From: Devosia algicola
GTDB lineage: Bacteria > Pseudomonadota > Alphaproteobacteria > Rhizobiales > Devosiaceae
Reading direction: 5' to 3'
Length of the DNA: 64,000 bases
Assembly: GCF_028816455.1 (NCBI RefSeq)
Contig: NZ_CP118246.1
Span: forward strand, 1,550,001 to 1,614,000
Below, in pieces: positions 18,814 to 28,020 of the stretch. Position 1 is the stretch's first letter. Every line of letters begins with the position of its first letter. The notes under the pieces are model-generated. The model saw only the letters and a list, made by a program, of their open reading frames with translations. It ran no database searches and was not told the DNA's origin. Both the position numbers and the translations under genes were made by a program.

Positions 18814-19047
18814 CATAGCCCTGTTGCTGACCGTTTGGTCAAAATCTATATTGCCGTTGTTGACGCGACGTCCTCCGCATCCTCCTCCCGCGGACCACGT
18901 TGCCCAACGACCGGGTTTAAGTCGTATCCTCCTCCCTCGACTTGGACCCACTCGGCAGACGGCATATCCTCCTCCCTTGCCCGATGCCGCCACTTTTGAT
19001 CGGCTCTGTCGATCACCAGCCCTGCTTTCGAGCAGGGCTTTTTTTTG
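18814..19047 (+). ncRNA. Small-RNA unit 3, three CCUCCUCCC hairpins plus terminator (cuckoo/CcsR-like)
   Basis: Hairpin A has stem TCCGC/GCGGA with loop ATCCTCCTCCC and outer ACGT pairing (18868-18900). Hairpin B is a 12-bp stem with two G-U pairs (18913-18924 with 18938-18949) and loop TATCCTCCTCCCT. Hairpin C has outer CGGCA/TGCCG and inner GGCA/TGCC stems with loop TATCCTCCTCCCT (18953-18989). An intrinsic terminator follows: 9-bp stem 19018-19026/19031-19039, TTCG tetraloop, eight Ts. Stem sequences differ between hairpins while the loops stay the same, which is strong evidence for selection on RNA structure and on the loop. Confidence 0.82.
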
Positions 19048-19067
19048 CCCTGCCCCCGCCCGATCCG

Positions 19068-19190
19068 CATAGCTGATCTTCCCATTGCGCGTTTGTGCCG
19101 GGCGATGATCTCAACGATAGTCGAATTGACATTCCTGGCGGCCATTGGCGCCGGACCGAAAAGGTTTGATGCTCAGGCATCGGACCCTAT
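19068..19190 (+). other. Remainder of the small-RNA region, possible degenerate fourth unit
   Basis: GCATAGCTGAT at 19068 partly resembles the shared block. A small hairpin GATGC/GCATC lies at 19167-19180 and a terminator-like hairpin follows at 19191. No CCTCC loop is present. No protein-coding sequence is recognised. Confidence 0.3.
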
Positions 19191-19225
19191 GGCCTCGCCC
19201 ATCCCCTCGGGCGGGGCCTATTTTA
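19191..19225. terminator. Bidirectional terminator-like hairpin before aspC end
   Basis: A 10-bp stem with one G-U pair (19191-19200 with 19209-19218, GGCCTCGCCC/GGGCGGGGCC), loop ATCCCCTC, followed on the plus strand by TATTTTAT. It separates the rightward RNA region from the leftward aspartate aminotransferase gene. Confidence 0.6.
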
Positions 19226-19235
19226 TGGCCGCCCC

Positions 19236-20505
<1,270 letters not shown>

Positions 20506-21327
20506 TCAGCGAAAACCAATTTCGACAATTTTGCCGCGTTCCATCGGCACCCGGATACGCCCGGCACCATCGACCTGCATCGGCAAACTGATCGTGCCAG
20601 GCACTGCCGTGGCAAATTTTTGATGCATGCCGTTGGCAAAACTGAACACAGCCAGCCCCCGACGCGCCTGATCCGGCAGCACCAGATCGACAATGCCATC
20701 CCCGTCGACATCACCAACGCCCGCCAGGCTCACATCACGCGAGCCGATAAAGTGGCTCGAATAGCCACCAATCGGCTGAAAAAGCCGCGCCAGCTTGCCG
20801 CCGCGCAACGCCAGTATTTCAACGATCCCGCCAATATGGGGTGTTTTGACAATCGCAATCTGGGCGCCACCCGCGCCGGTAAAATCAGCGATCCCGGCAA
20901 TCGAGAGCCAACGGTGCGTGCGCCCCAACGGGGCTGTTGTCGCCACCTGGACCAGTCCCGATGTACCGATCCGATAAACCGCCACTGCCGCGCCCGCCAA
21001 GATGGTGGTGCGGATAGTAACGATTTCACTGCGCCCGTCCCCATCCAAATCGACCAGTCGCGGGGTAATATCTTCAAATACCTGGGTTTTAGGCAGATCC
21101 AGCCGATATTGTTGGCCGCCTGCGTCAACCGCCACCAGACTACCGGCCTCAATCGCATCACCCAATATCGCATGATCATAGCGATCAGTCGGGCCGGCGT
21201 ACCAGGCCTTGACCGCCCCTTGCCCACGCGCTCGGGCCTCGCCGCCGTCCGGCAATCGCTCCTGCGCGGCCGCAATTGGCAGGCTCATGGCCAATAGCGC
21301 CAACGCCCCCGCAATCGGTAATTTCAT
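20506..21327 (-). CDS. Secreted FG-GAP/VCBS-repeat protein
   Basis: About 273 residues. The start at ATG 21327 gives a clean signal peptide (MKLPIAGALALLAMSLPIAAAQ). Two calcium-type loops are visible: DLDGDGRSEI at about residue 95 and DVDGDGIVDL at about 210. They belong to FG-GAP/VCBS blades, probably of a small beta-propeller. The function is unknown; it may be periplasmic. Its stop is 66 bp from the start of aspC, in the same direction, and it follows the DUF4864 gene closely, so these leftward genes may be co-transcribed. Confidence 0.72.
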   Translation of the reverse strand: MKLPIAGALALLAMSLPIAAAQERLPDGGEARARGQGAVKAWYAGPTDRYDHAILGDAIEAGSLVAVDAGGQQYRLDLPKTQVFEDITPRLVDLDGDGRSEIVTIRTTILAGAAVAVYRIGTSGLVQVATTAPLGRTHRWLSIAGIADFTGAGGAQIAIVKTPHIGGIVEILALRGGKLARLFQPIGGYSSHFIGSRDVSLAGVGDVDGDGIVDLVLPDQARRGLAVFSFANGMHQKFATAVPGTISLPMQVDGAGRIRVPMERGKIVEIGFR

Positions 21328-21353
21328 GACAAACCCACCCCAATGGTCCAATG

Positions 21354-21773
21354 CTAGGCACCAACGCCTTGCTCGCGCTTTAGCGCTACACCAAGCACAC
21401 GCCAACCGTCATCTTCCTTACCCATTTGGTAAAGCGCCTCATAAAGTCCGTACTGCGGCCCAACAAACCTGACCACTTGTACCACCAAATTGTCGCTCAC
21501 CTTCTCGTATTCACCAAAGCTGTGGGAGCGTGAATTGATGATCGGCTCGTAACCCGAGCCCAGGATGGCAGCATAAAAATCATCCGGATTATCAAAATTC
21601 TCTTTGAACTTGACACCCGCCATTTCCAACGCGGCAGCGCCGTCGCCACTGCGAAACGCCTCGACCTGCCGGGTTACCACCGCCTGCCACGGCGCATCGT
21701 CCATCGCCTCCTGGGCAATGGCCAGTCCTGTAAGCGAAAAAATCATCATTACAATTGCGAGCACGTAGCGCAT
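21354..21773 (-). CDS. DUF4864 secreted protein
   Basis: About 139 residues. The start ATG 21773 (MRYVLAIVMMIFSLTGLAIAQ) is supported by AGGAGG just upstream and by the resulting signal peptide. The body follows the DUF4864 pattern: WQAVVTRQVEAFRSGDGAAALEMA, then DDFYAAILGSGYEPI, then a beta-rich end (GLYEALYQMGKEDDGWRVLGV). The fold is NTF2-like; the function is unknown. Its stop is 26 bp before the start of the FG-GAP gene. Confidence 0.78.
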   Translation of the reverse strand: MRYVLAIVMMIFSLTGLAIAQEAMDDAPWQAVVTRQVEAFRSGDGAAALEMAGVKFKENFDNPDDFYAAILGSGYEPIINSRSHSFGEYEKVSDNLVVQVVRFVGPQYGLYEALYQMGKEDDGWRVLGVALKREQGVGA

Positions 21774-21929
21774 CCCGGCCTCCTGCCAGTTGATGTCTTG
21801 ACGGCTATAACGGTGGCCCTGCCACAGTTTTGCCCTCAAATGGTACGCGCTTCACCCCGTTCAACACAAACTCCATCCGCATTTAGGGCGCTAGATGGCA
21901 TCATTGTGAACGCGAGTTGAGACGATCCC

Positions 21930-22229
21930 ATGCACAAAACTACGTCTGGCCAGCGCAAAAGTTTCAGACTTTACGCCATAACCATCTCGGCACTTGTCGT
22001 ATCCGGTACCATTGTTGCACTATTGGCCGGGGTCACCCCCACCAGCGCCGCCAACATGGCAAAAACCATTGATCCGCAGGTTGCCGCCTTTATGGCGCCA
22101 CTGACCATGCTGGTGTTCGCAATCCTGTTTGAAACCGCGCGCATTTGTTGGCACGGCACCATCCCCAAACAGGTTCCTGCCCAACGCGATGTCCGTCACT
22201 ACTGGAAACCTGGACAACGCGAGGGCTGA
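21930..22229 (+). CDS. Small membrane protein of unknown function, 99 aa
   Basis: Two hydrophobic helices are visible: about residues 12-40 (LYAITISALVVSGTIVALLAG) and about 51-70 (VAAFMAPLTMLVFAILFETA). The tail is basic (IPKQVPAQRDVRHYW). It has no family I can name. A strong terminator follows 24 bp after the stop, which supports it as a real transcription unit. Confidence 0.6.
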   Translation: MHKTTSGQRKSFRLYAITISALVVSGTIVALLAGVTPTSAANMAKTIDPQVAAFMAPLTMLVFAILFETARICWHGTIPKQVPAQRDVRHYWKPGQREG

Positions 22230-22252
22230 CCTCCACACTCCTTCGATCTACA

Positions 22253-22281
22253 AAGGGCTGGTGCCACGCCAGCCCTTTTTT
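22253..22281 (+). terminator. Intrinsic terminator after the 99-aa membrane gene
   Basis: A 9-bp stem (22253-22261 with 22269-22277, AAGGGCTGG/CCAGCCCTT) with loop TGCCACG and a run of Ts. Confidence 0.85.
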
Positions 22282-22345
22282 CGTGGGCTTGCCGCCGCGC
22301 CCGTAGCGGTGCAAACTCATCATTGAACATGTGGAGGACCGCATC

Positions 22346-22774
22346 ATGCTTGTAGACACCATTTTGGGCGCCAAGGGCAGCGACGTCAAAACTCTTCCCG
22401 CCAGCGCCGCCGTAGCTGACGCCATTGATATGCTCAACACCTACAATATCGGAGCCGTCGTCGTCGCCAGTGACGATGGCACCGTGATCGGCATTTTTTC
22501 CGAACGCGACGTGGTGCGCCACATCAGCAAAAAATCAGTCGACGCCCTGGCGCGGCCGATTTCGGCGCTGATGACCACCAGCGTTGTCACCTGCACCCGT
22601 GAAACCAGCATCGACGACATCATGGAACGCATGACCAGTCGCCGCATCCGACATGTGCCGGTCATCGAAAATAACAAGCTGATCGGCATCATTTCGATTG
22701 GTGACGTGGTCAAATACAAGATCGAACAGGCCGAACGCGATGCCGAGGCACTGCGCGACTATATCGCCTCGTAG
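22346..22774 (+). CDS. Two-CBS-domain protein
   Basis: A stand-alone CBS pair of 142 residues. The start ATG 22346 is set by GGAGG at 22333-22337. CBS1: LPASAAVADAIDMLNTYNIGAVVV with GIFSERDVVRHI; CBS2: TTSVVTCTRETSIDDIMERM with HVPVIENNKLIGIISIGDVVKYKI. Such pairs bind adenine nucleotides and act as energy sensors; in Proteobacteria this type is often an orphan of unknown partner. Confidence 0.88.
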   Translation: MLVDTILGAKGSDVKTLPASAAVADAIDMLNTYNIGAVVVASDDGTVIGIFSERDVVRHISKKSVDALARPISALMTTSVVTCTRETSIDDIMERMTSRRIRHVPVIENNKLIGIISIGDVVKYKIEQAERDAEALRDYIAS

Positions 22775-22792
22775 GGACGCGCGAGGCCGATT

Positions 22793-23179
22793 CTAGCGCA
22801 GCTTTATCAATCCCGCCGCGCTCGGGACAAAACCGCATTTGGCGTAAAACGTCGCCAGGTGCGGCTCAAAATCGACATGCAACCACTCAGCGCCCGCGAC
22901 CAATGCGGCCTGTCGCGCCGCCGCGATCAATCGCGTGGCAACGCCCAAACGCCGATAGGCGGGAGCCACGCAGGTGTCGAGGACAAAAGCATGTCCTCCC
23001 CCGTCCCACGCCACATTGACAAAACCGATGAGAGCCGGTCCGTCAAAAGCGCCAAAATGCGCCAGGCTGCGCTTTAAAACCGGCTCAAAACTGTCTGGGC
23101 CCGCCCTCCCCCAGGCGTCTGACCAAAGTGCCCGCAAGGCCGCATGCGTTGGAAAGGGGTTGGCGATAATCTCGATCAT
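22793..23179 (-). CDS. GNAT-family N-acetyltransferase
   Basis: A 128-residue single GNAT domain. The acetyl-CoA loop is CVAPAYRRLGVATRLIAAARQAA (R-x-x-G-x-A), preceded by the beta-4 strand GHAFVLDTCV and followed by LHVDFEPHLATFYAKCGFV, the usual C-terminal strand and helix. The substrate is unknown. It converges on the CBS gene. Confidence 0.85.
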   Translation of the reverse strand: MIEIIANPFPTHAALRALWSDAWGRAGPDSFEPVLKRSLAHFGAFDGPALIGFVNVAWDGGGHAFVLDTCVAPAYRRLGVATRLIAAARQAALVAGAEWLHVDFEPHLATFYAKCGFVPSAAGLIKLR

Positions 23180-23305
23180 TGTCCCTCGCTTATCTTACCA
23201 TCCTGTCCAAACCTTCATCTGGCCGCAAGGCTGGGTATAACTTGCCTCCTCTAATGTCGTTCTCGTGCTGGACAAACCAGCATCCCATGCAAAGGAACGA
23301 CCCCG

Positions 23306-23998
23306 ATGAAGACCATTCAATCAACCGCCATCATCGCCTTGATGACAGCTGCACTAGGCCTTTCCGCCGTCGCCCCGGTCGCCGCCCAGACGGCAACTCC
23401 CGTCGCCCAGACCAAAGCTGGCGACAACACCAAAATGGCCGATAGGGGCCAGCGCGGCAATGGCCAGCGTCAACATGGCAACATGGACAATCGCAATGCC
23501 CGTGGCGGTGCCCTTGGTGGCCTGCTCAACTTCCGCCGCGGCGCCGAAGGCATTGAAATTGCGGTAGTCAAAATATCCCACGCCATAGATTTGACCGATC
23601 AGCAAAAGACCTTGCTGGACGATCTAAAGACCACAGCGCTGACCGCTCAAGGCAATTTCGCCGCCACAGTCAGCGCTGCCCGACCTGCCGCCGATGCCAC
23701 CACGCAACCCGACATGGTTGACAGGATCAAATCCCGCGCCGCGATTGAAACGGCCCATGCCGATGCACTGACTAAAGTGCTGCCACGGCTTGAGGCCTTC
23801 GCCGATAGCCTGACGGACGAGCAGAAGGCAAAGCTCACGCCGCAGCGTCGGGGTGGCGACAATGGCCGCCAGATGGGTCGCGGCGATGGCAACCAGCGTC
23901 ACGAAGGCAGCAACCGCCAGCATGACGGTGACCGTCGGGGTGCCCCTGAACAAACCAATACCGTCGCTCCCGCTGATGCCCCAGTCATCAACGGCTAA
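23306..23998 (+). CDS. Periplasmic Spy/CpxP-like LTxxQ protein
   Basis: A signal peptide (MKTIQSTAIIALMTAALGLSAVAPVAAQ) is followed by a Gly/Asn/Arg/Gln-rich linker. A helical domain at about residues 80-175 has two LTxxQ-type motifs (IDLTDQQKTLLDDLK and DSLTDEQKAKLTPQR), the mark of Spy/CpxP-family periplasmic chaperones or metal sensors. The C-terminus is again low complexity (NGRQMGRGDGNQRHEG). Length 230 residues. Expected to be envelope-stress related, but no regulator lies next to it. Confidence 0.75.
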   Translation: MKTIQSTAIIALMTAALGLSAVAPVAAQTATPVAQTKAGDNTKMADRGQRGNGQRQHGNMDNRNARGGALGGLLNFRRGAEGIEIAVVKISHAIDLTDQQKTLLDDLKTTALTAQGNFAATVSAARPAADATTQPDMVDRIKSRAAIETAHADALTKVLPRLEAFADSLTDEQKAKLTPQRRGGDNGRQMGRGDGNQRHEGSNRQHDGDRRGAPEQTNTVAPADAPVING

Positions 23999-24192
23999 CT
24001 GACAATAGTTCGGCTGCCGGTTTCGTCCCCTCCTGCGGACCCGGCACGCCGTCACCCTGCGCGCGCTGAACGTCCCCCTCAGCCAGTGCGCAAAACGGTC
24101 CTCGGCCCTCAACGGCCGGGGATCGCTGCATCCGGGTTGCCTCATACGGGCGCACCGACTACCAATCGGTCATCGTTCAAGGGAACCAACCG

Positions 24193-25432
24193 ATGACCCA
24201 TCCTGCTCTGCCGCTTGATTCTGCCCGCATTCGCGCCAATTTTCCTGCCTTTGACGAATCGTCTCTGGCCGGTCAGGCATTCTTCGAATGCGCCGGCGGT
24301 TCCTACACATCCCGGCAGGTGCTCGACCGGCTCGACACATACTATCGCCGCACCAAACTGCAGCCCTATGGGGTCTTTCCCGCCTCGATCGCCGCAGGCA
24401 AAGCCATGGATGCTGGCATTTGAGCGCATCGCCCAGGCCTTGAACGTCTCCGCCGACTGGATTCACATCGGCCCCTCCAGTTCTGCCAACACCTATGTGC
24501 TCGGTCAGGCCTTTGGCGGCTGGCTCAAGCCCGGCGATACCATCATCGTCACCAATCAGGACCACGAGGCCAATACCGGCGCGTGGCGGCGTCTGGCCGA
24601 TCGCGGCATAATCGTGCGCGAATGGCAGGTCGATCCCCGGTCCGGTCACCTCGATTTGGCCGATCTCGACAGGCTGCTCGACAAGGACGTCAAACTGGTC
24701 ACAGCGCCCCACTGTTCCAACATTGTGGGGGAAATCAATCCCGTCGCCGATATTGCCGCCCGCGCCAAAACTGTTGGCGCCCTCACGATCATCGACGGCG
24801 TCAGTTATGCGCCCCACGGCCTGCCAGATCTTCAGGCGCTCGGCGTCGATATCTATTTCTTCTCCGCCTACAAAGTTTATGGGCCGCATCAGGGCGTCAT
24901 GGCCATTCGCCCCCAGCTGGCCGCCCAACTGCCCAATCAGGGGCATTATTTCAACAATGACAAACCGCGCTACCGCCTGACGCCTGCCGGGCCCGATCAC
25001 GCCCAGATCGCCGCCTGCGCTGGTATCGTTGATTATCTCGAAGCCGTCGCCGACCTCGCCGGTCCTGACACTACGGGGGCCGATCCGTTCCGTCGCGCTC
25101 ACACCGCCATGCGCGCCCAGGAAATTGCTCTGGCGACACCGCTTTTGGACTATCTGGCCAACAAGAATTCGGTGCGTCTGATCGGCCCGAAAAATGCCGC
25201 CGACCGCGCTCCAACCATTTCCATGGTCCTGCGCGAACCGGGCCGCGATGTGGCAACACGATTGGCCCGACATGGCATCATGGCTGGAGCTGGCCATTTC
25301 TATTCCTACCGCCTGCTCGAAGCCCTCGGCATTGCACCCGATCATGGCATCCTGCGCCTGTCCTTCACTCATTACACAACCCCGGCCGAAATCGATCAGC
25401 TGATTAAAGCACTGGATGCTGAATTGGCCTGA
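24193..25432 (+). CDS. Class V aminotransferase / cysteine desulfurase-like PLP enzyme (one frame break)
   Basis: The start is MTHPALPLDSARIRANFPAF. One extra T at about 24418-24421 breaks the frame (GGCATTTGAGCGC for GGCATTGAGCGC); repair gives MDAGIERIAQALN and about 412 residues. Motifs: FECAGGSYTSRQVLDRL, IVTNQDHEANTGAW, TIIDGVSYAPHGLPD (Asp under PLP) and FFSAYKVYGPHQGVM (PLP lysine). The group is related to TIGR01976-type cysteine-desulfurase-like proteins. No Suf or Isc genes are near, and the usual C-terminal catalytic cysteine loop of SufS is not evident, so the reaction is uncertain. Confidence 0.78.
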
Positions 25433-25440
25433 ACGCCAGC

Positions 25441-25466
25441 GGCGCGCGGGTTTGACCCCGCGCGCC
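25441..25466. terminator. GC-rich hairpin between convergent genes
   Basis: A perfect 10-bp stem (25441-25450 with 25457-25466) with loop TTTGAC. No clear T-run on either strand, so terminator function is only likely from its place between convergent stops. Confidence 0.5.
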
Positions 25467-25472
25467 TCAGAT

Positions 25473-25856
25473 TCAGCGGGCCGCAAACACCTCCTTGGCG
25501 CCGAACAGGCCGTTCAGTGCCGCAGGAAACCCCGCATATACCGCCATCTGCATGATGATTTCCACAATCTCGTCGCGGCTCAACCCCACATTGAGGCCCG
25601 CCGCAATATGCACCTTCAGCTGCGCCGGGGCCGTTCCCATAGCCGTCAACGCGGCAATTGTCGCGATCTCGCGAGCCCGCACATCAAGCCCCTCCCGCGC
25701 ATAAATATCCCCAAATGGAAACTCGAGAAGATAATCAGCAAAGTCCGGGGCAATATCGCTCAGGCTCTCCACAACCCGTTCCCCGCCGTCACCATCGATG
25801 GCGGCCAGTAGGCGGGCCCCGCGAGCGCGGCGGCTTTCAGTTTCAATTTTCGTCAT
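25473..25856 (-). CDS. Carboxymuconolactone decarboxylase-family protein
   Basis: The start ATG 25856 (MTKIETESRRAR) has AAGGAA upstream and lies inside the end of the MerR gene (14-base overlap), so the two are coupled. About 127 residues. The body follows the gamma-CMD pattern: DYLLEFPFGDIYAREGLDVRAREIATIAALTAMG, AQLKVHIAAGLNVGLSRDEIVEII. The AhpD CxxC pair is absent, so it is the non-redox CMD type. MerR-CMD pairs usually respond to electrophiles or toxic small molecules. Confidence 0.88.
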   Translation of the reverse strand: MTKIETESRRARGARLLAAIDGDGGERVVESLSDIAPDFADYLLEFPFGDIYAREGLDVRAREIATIAALTAMGTAPAQLKVHIAAGLNVGLSRDEIVEIIMQMAVYAGFPAALNGLFGAKEVFAAR

Positions 25857-26220
25857 CGTCCAGCGTTCCTTGTTCAGCGCTGGCATAGCCAGCAATTTTT
25901 TGATCAAGAACGACAAGGTTGGCACTGAGTTGGGATATCCGAGCCCGCACGATTTCCCGGTGTTGCTCCAGCATTCTGCGACGCGCCGGTCCCGATTGCG
26001 ACCCCTTGGCCCGCAAGGCGGCATAGTCCATCATTTCACGAATGGGCATGCCGGTTTCCTTGAGCCGGTGCAAGAATTCAATCCACACCAGAATATCGGC
26101 GCCATAACGGCGCTGCCCGCTGCTGTCGCGATCAGCATAAGCCAACAATCCGATCCGCTCGTAATAGCGGATGGTGTGGGTCGTCAGACCGCTACGCCGG
26201 GCCAGTTCCCCAATTTTCAT
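25843..26220 (-). CDS. MerR-family transcriptional regulator
   Basis: A 125-residue regulator. The winged helix-turn-helix is MKIGELARRSGLTTHTIRYYERIGLL followed by GQRRYGADIL; a long dimerisation helix follows. There are no paired C-terminal cysteines of the metal-sensing type, so a small-molecule ligand is more likely. It overlaps the CMD gene downstream and has a typical MerR-type long-spacer promoter upstream. Confidence 0.9.
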   Translation of the reverse strand: MKIGELARRSGLTTHTIRYYERIGLLAYADRDSSGQRRYGADILVWIEFLHRLKETGMPIREMMDYAALRAKGSQSGPARRRMLEQHREIVRARISQLSANLVVLDQKIAGYASAEQGTLDDDEN

Positions 26221-26247
26221 GCCACCCCTTTCGTCATCACGCCAGTC

Positions 26248-26278
26248 AAGTTACGGGTTCGAGTACACTCTAAGTCAA
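26248..26278 (-). promoter_or_regulatory. MerR-type promoter/operator of the merR-CMD pair
   Basis: On the minus strand, TTGACT (26278-26273) and TAACTT (26253-26248) are separated by 19 bp, the long spacer that MerR proteins need to distort. The spacer holds the near-palindrome TTAGAGTGTACTCGAA. This suggests autoregulation. Transcription would begin just upstream of the merR ATG. Confidence 0.65.
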
Positions 26279-26344
26279 GTGCTTTCTTCCCTTTGCGCAA
26301 CGACTGAAATTGTGGTCTATCAAACCATACCAATCAGAGCCGCC

Positions 26345-27259
26345 ATGACCCGCCCCCTTGCCACTCTCCTGCTCCTTGCCTGCACCATGCTGTGGGGGTT
26401 TGCCTTTGTCGCGCAAAAATCCGCCATGGATTCCATGGGGCCGCTGACCTTTGCCGCCGCCCGCTATTTGTTGGGCGGCCTTGTTATCATGCCGCTGGCC
26501 CTGTTCGAACATAAGCGCAAGAAAACCCCGCTGTCGCGCCGCCACTGGGGTCTGGTGATGGTCCTGAGCGTGGTATTTTTCCTGGGCTCATGGCTACAGC
26601 AGGAAGGCTTGATTTCGACAACCGTCACCAATGGCGGTTTTCTCACTGGGCTCTATGTATTCTTCGTGCCGGCAATCGCCTTTATTGTCATGCGCACCAA
26701 ACCACATCCCGTGGTGCTGATTTGCGTACCGCTGGCGCTGGTGGGTATTTACTATCTGAACGGCGGCGGCCTCGACAGCTTCAATTTAGGTGACGGAATC
26801 ATCGTGTGCAGCGCGGTTTTCTGGGCCTGTCATGTACTCATGCTCGGCTACATTGCCCGCGCCACCGGCTTGCCGATTTACGTTTCCGCCATCAGTTTTC
26901 TGGCTGCCGGCCTGATGGCGCTCATCTTCGCGCTGGTGCTTGAACAACCCAACCTTGCGGCACTTCAGGCAGGCTGGGTCCAGATCGCCTATACCGGCAT
27001 TTTGTCCACCGCTGTTGCCTTCACCTTCCAGGCCATCGGTCAGCAATATGTCCCTTCGGCCAACGCCGCCATCATCTTGTCAGCCGAAAGCCTGTTTGCG
27101 GCTCTCGGTGCAGCAGTGGTGCTGGGCGAACGCCTGCCGCTGGTCGGCTATTTCGGCGCTGCCGTGCTTTTCATCGCCATCGTTGTGGTCGAAACCGTGC
27201 CTGCAATACTCGAAAAACGGCGGCTGCGCGTGTCCGCCGCCGAAATCATGCACCCCTGA
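26345..27259 (+). CDS. EamA/DMT-family transporter
   Basis: A 304-residue inner-membrane protein with ten predicted helices in two EamA halves. The start ATG 26345 (MTRPLATLLLLACTMLWGFAF) gives the usual short cytoplasmic N-terminus; the WGFAFVAQKSAM and the second-half PSANAAIILSAESLFAALGAAVVLGE signatures are typical. Substrates of the family are amino acids or other metabolites; not predictable here. It is divergent from merR. Confidence 0.9.
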   Translation: MTRPLATLLLLACTMLWGFAFVAQKSAMDSMGPLTFAAARYLLGGLVIMPLALFEHKRKKTPLSRRHWGLVMVLSVVFFLGSWLQQEGLISTTVTNGGFLTGLYVFFVPAIAFIVMRTKPHPVVLICVPLALVGIYYLNGGGLDSFNLGDGIIVCSAVFWACHVLMLGYIARATGLPIYVSAISFLAAGLMALIFALVLEQPNLAALQAGWVQIAYTGILSTAVAFTFQAIGQQYVPSANAAIILSAESLFAALGAAVVLGERLPLVGYFGAAVLFIAIVVVETVPAILEKRRLRVSAAEIMHP

Positions 27260-27266
27260 CGCGACC

Positions 27267-27671
27267 CTACCCGTTATAGCGATACATTTGGTAGGTCCGG
27301 CAGATAATGCCCAAAAAGCAACCACGCAGGCTCATCTGGTCAGGCCCGACCATGGTCACGGTCCCGCGCGCCTGATGGCCATAAAGACTAAGCGTACCCC
27401 GCCATTTGGCCGAGCCAACCAGCGGAATTGTGTCCAAAATCATCGTGTTGAGATAGGGCCGATTTTCCGGCGAATCCCCGCCATTGCCCAGCCACACCAG
27501 CGTTGCACATAGTCTGGTGCCATCATCACCGCACAGCTTCACATCATAGCGTGAATCGCGACTTTCAATTTCCCAGCGCCCCTCGGGGTTCAGCGTTTGC
27601 GCCGTAACCGGCAGGCTGGCCATGGCAATGCCCATCACGGCCATGGCGGCAATAATCAATCTCTTCATCAC
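27267..27671 (-). CDS. DUF2147 secreted protein
   Basis: A 134-residue protein with a signal peptide (MMKRLIIAAMAVMGIAMASLPVTAQ). It has the DUF2147 layout: PEGRWEIESRDSRYDVKLCGDDGTRLCATLVWLG near the start, then a small beta-barrel and a C-terminal CFLGIICRTYQMYR. Four cysteines may form two disulfides in the periplasm. Function unknown. It converges on the EamA gene with an 8-bp gap. Confidence 0.82.
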   Translation of the reverse strand: MMKRLIIAAMAVMGIAMASLPVTAQTLNPEGRWEIESRDSRYDVKLCGDDGTRLCATLVWLGNGGDSPENRPYLNTMILDTIPLVGSAKWRGTLSLYGHQARGTVTMVGPDQMSLRGCFLGIICRTYQMYRYNG

Positions 27672-28020
27672 TCAAATTCTCCGGCTTTTGGCAGCTAACC
27701 TTGCAACCAATTTTGGCACCGCTATGAAACCCCCGGCCAAATCGGCGGCGTCACGCAGCCGTCACAGATAATGGCTAGCGTATGAACCGATCCTGAACGT
27801 TGCCCAGACGTCGGGTTCGATAGCCTGCCCCGCACGCCCCAAGGGATGCCGCGCATGGCAATTTCCACGAGGTCGGGTCGCCATCCCGCCTTTTGTCCGG
27901 CATTGACCGGCTTCTGACCGCCCGCGCCCTTGGCGGTCTTTTTTGTGGACCCGCGCGCTTTGTCCTCGCCACCTCGTCCCTGCTCCGCGATAACAGAACC
28001 GACACGGCTGGCGGACGATC
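27672..28020 (+). other. Intergenic region with an intrinsic terminator; possible small RNA
   Basis: This 349-bp gap lies between the divergent DUF2147 and tdk genes. No protein is recognised. A rightward terminator sits at 27916-27944, about 75 bp before tdk, although no plus-strand gene precedes it since 27259. This implies a short transcript starting in the gap, or an attenuator in the tdk leader. Confidence 0.4.
27916..27944 (+). terminator. Intrinsic terminator upstream of tdk
   Basis: A 7-bp stem GACCGCC/GGCGGTC (27916-27922 with 27932-27938) followed by six or seven Ts. Confidence 0.7.

Noticed and set aside
27810..27835. GGGTTCGATAGC as a tRNA T-arm
   Set aside because: No matching acceptor, anticodon or D-arm around it; no tRNA fold can be drawn.
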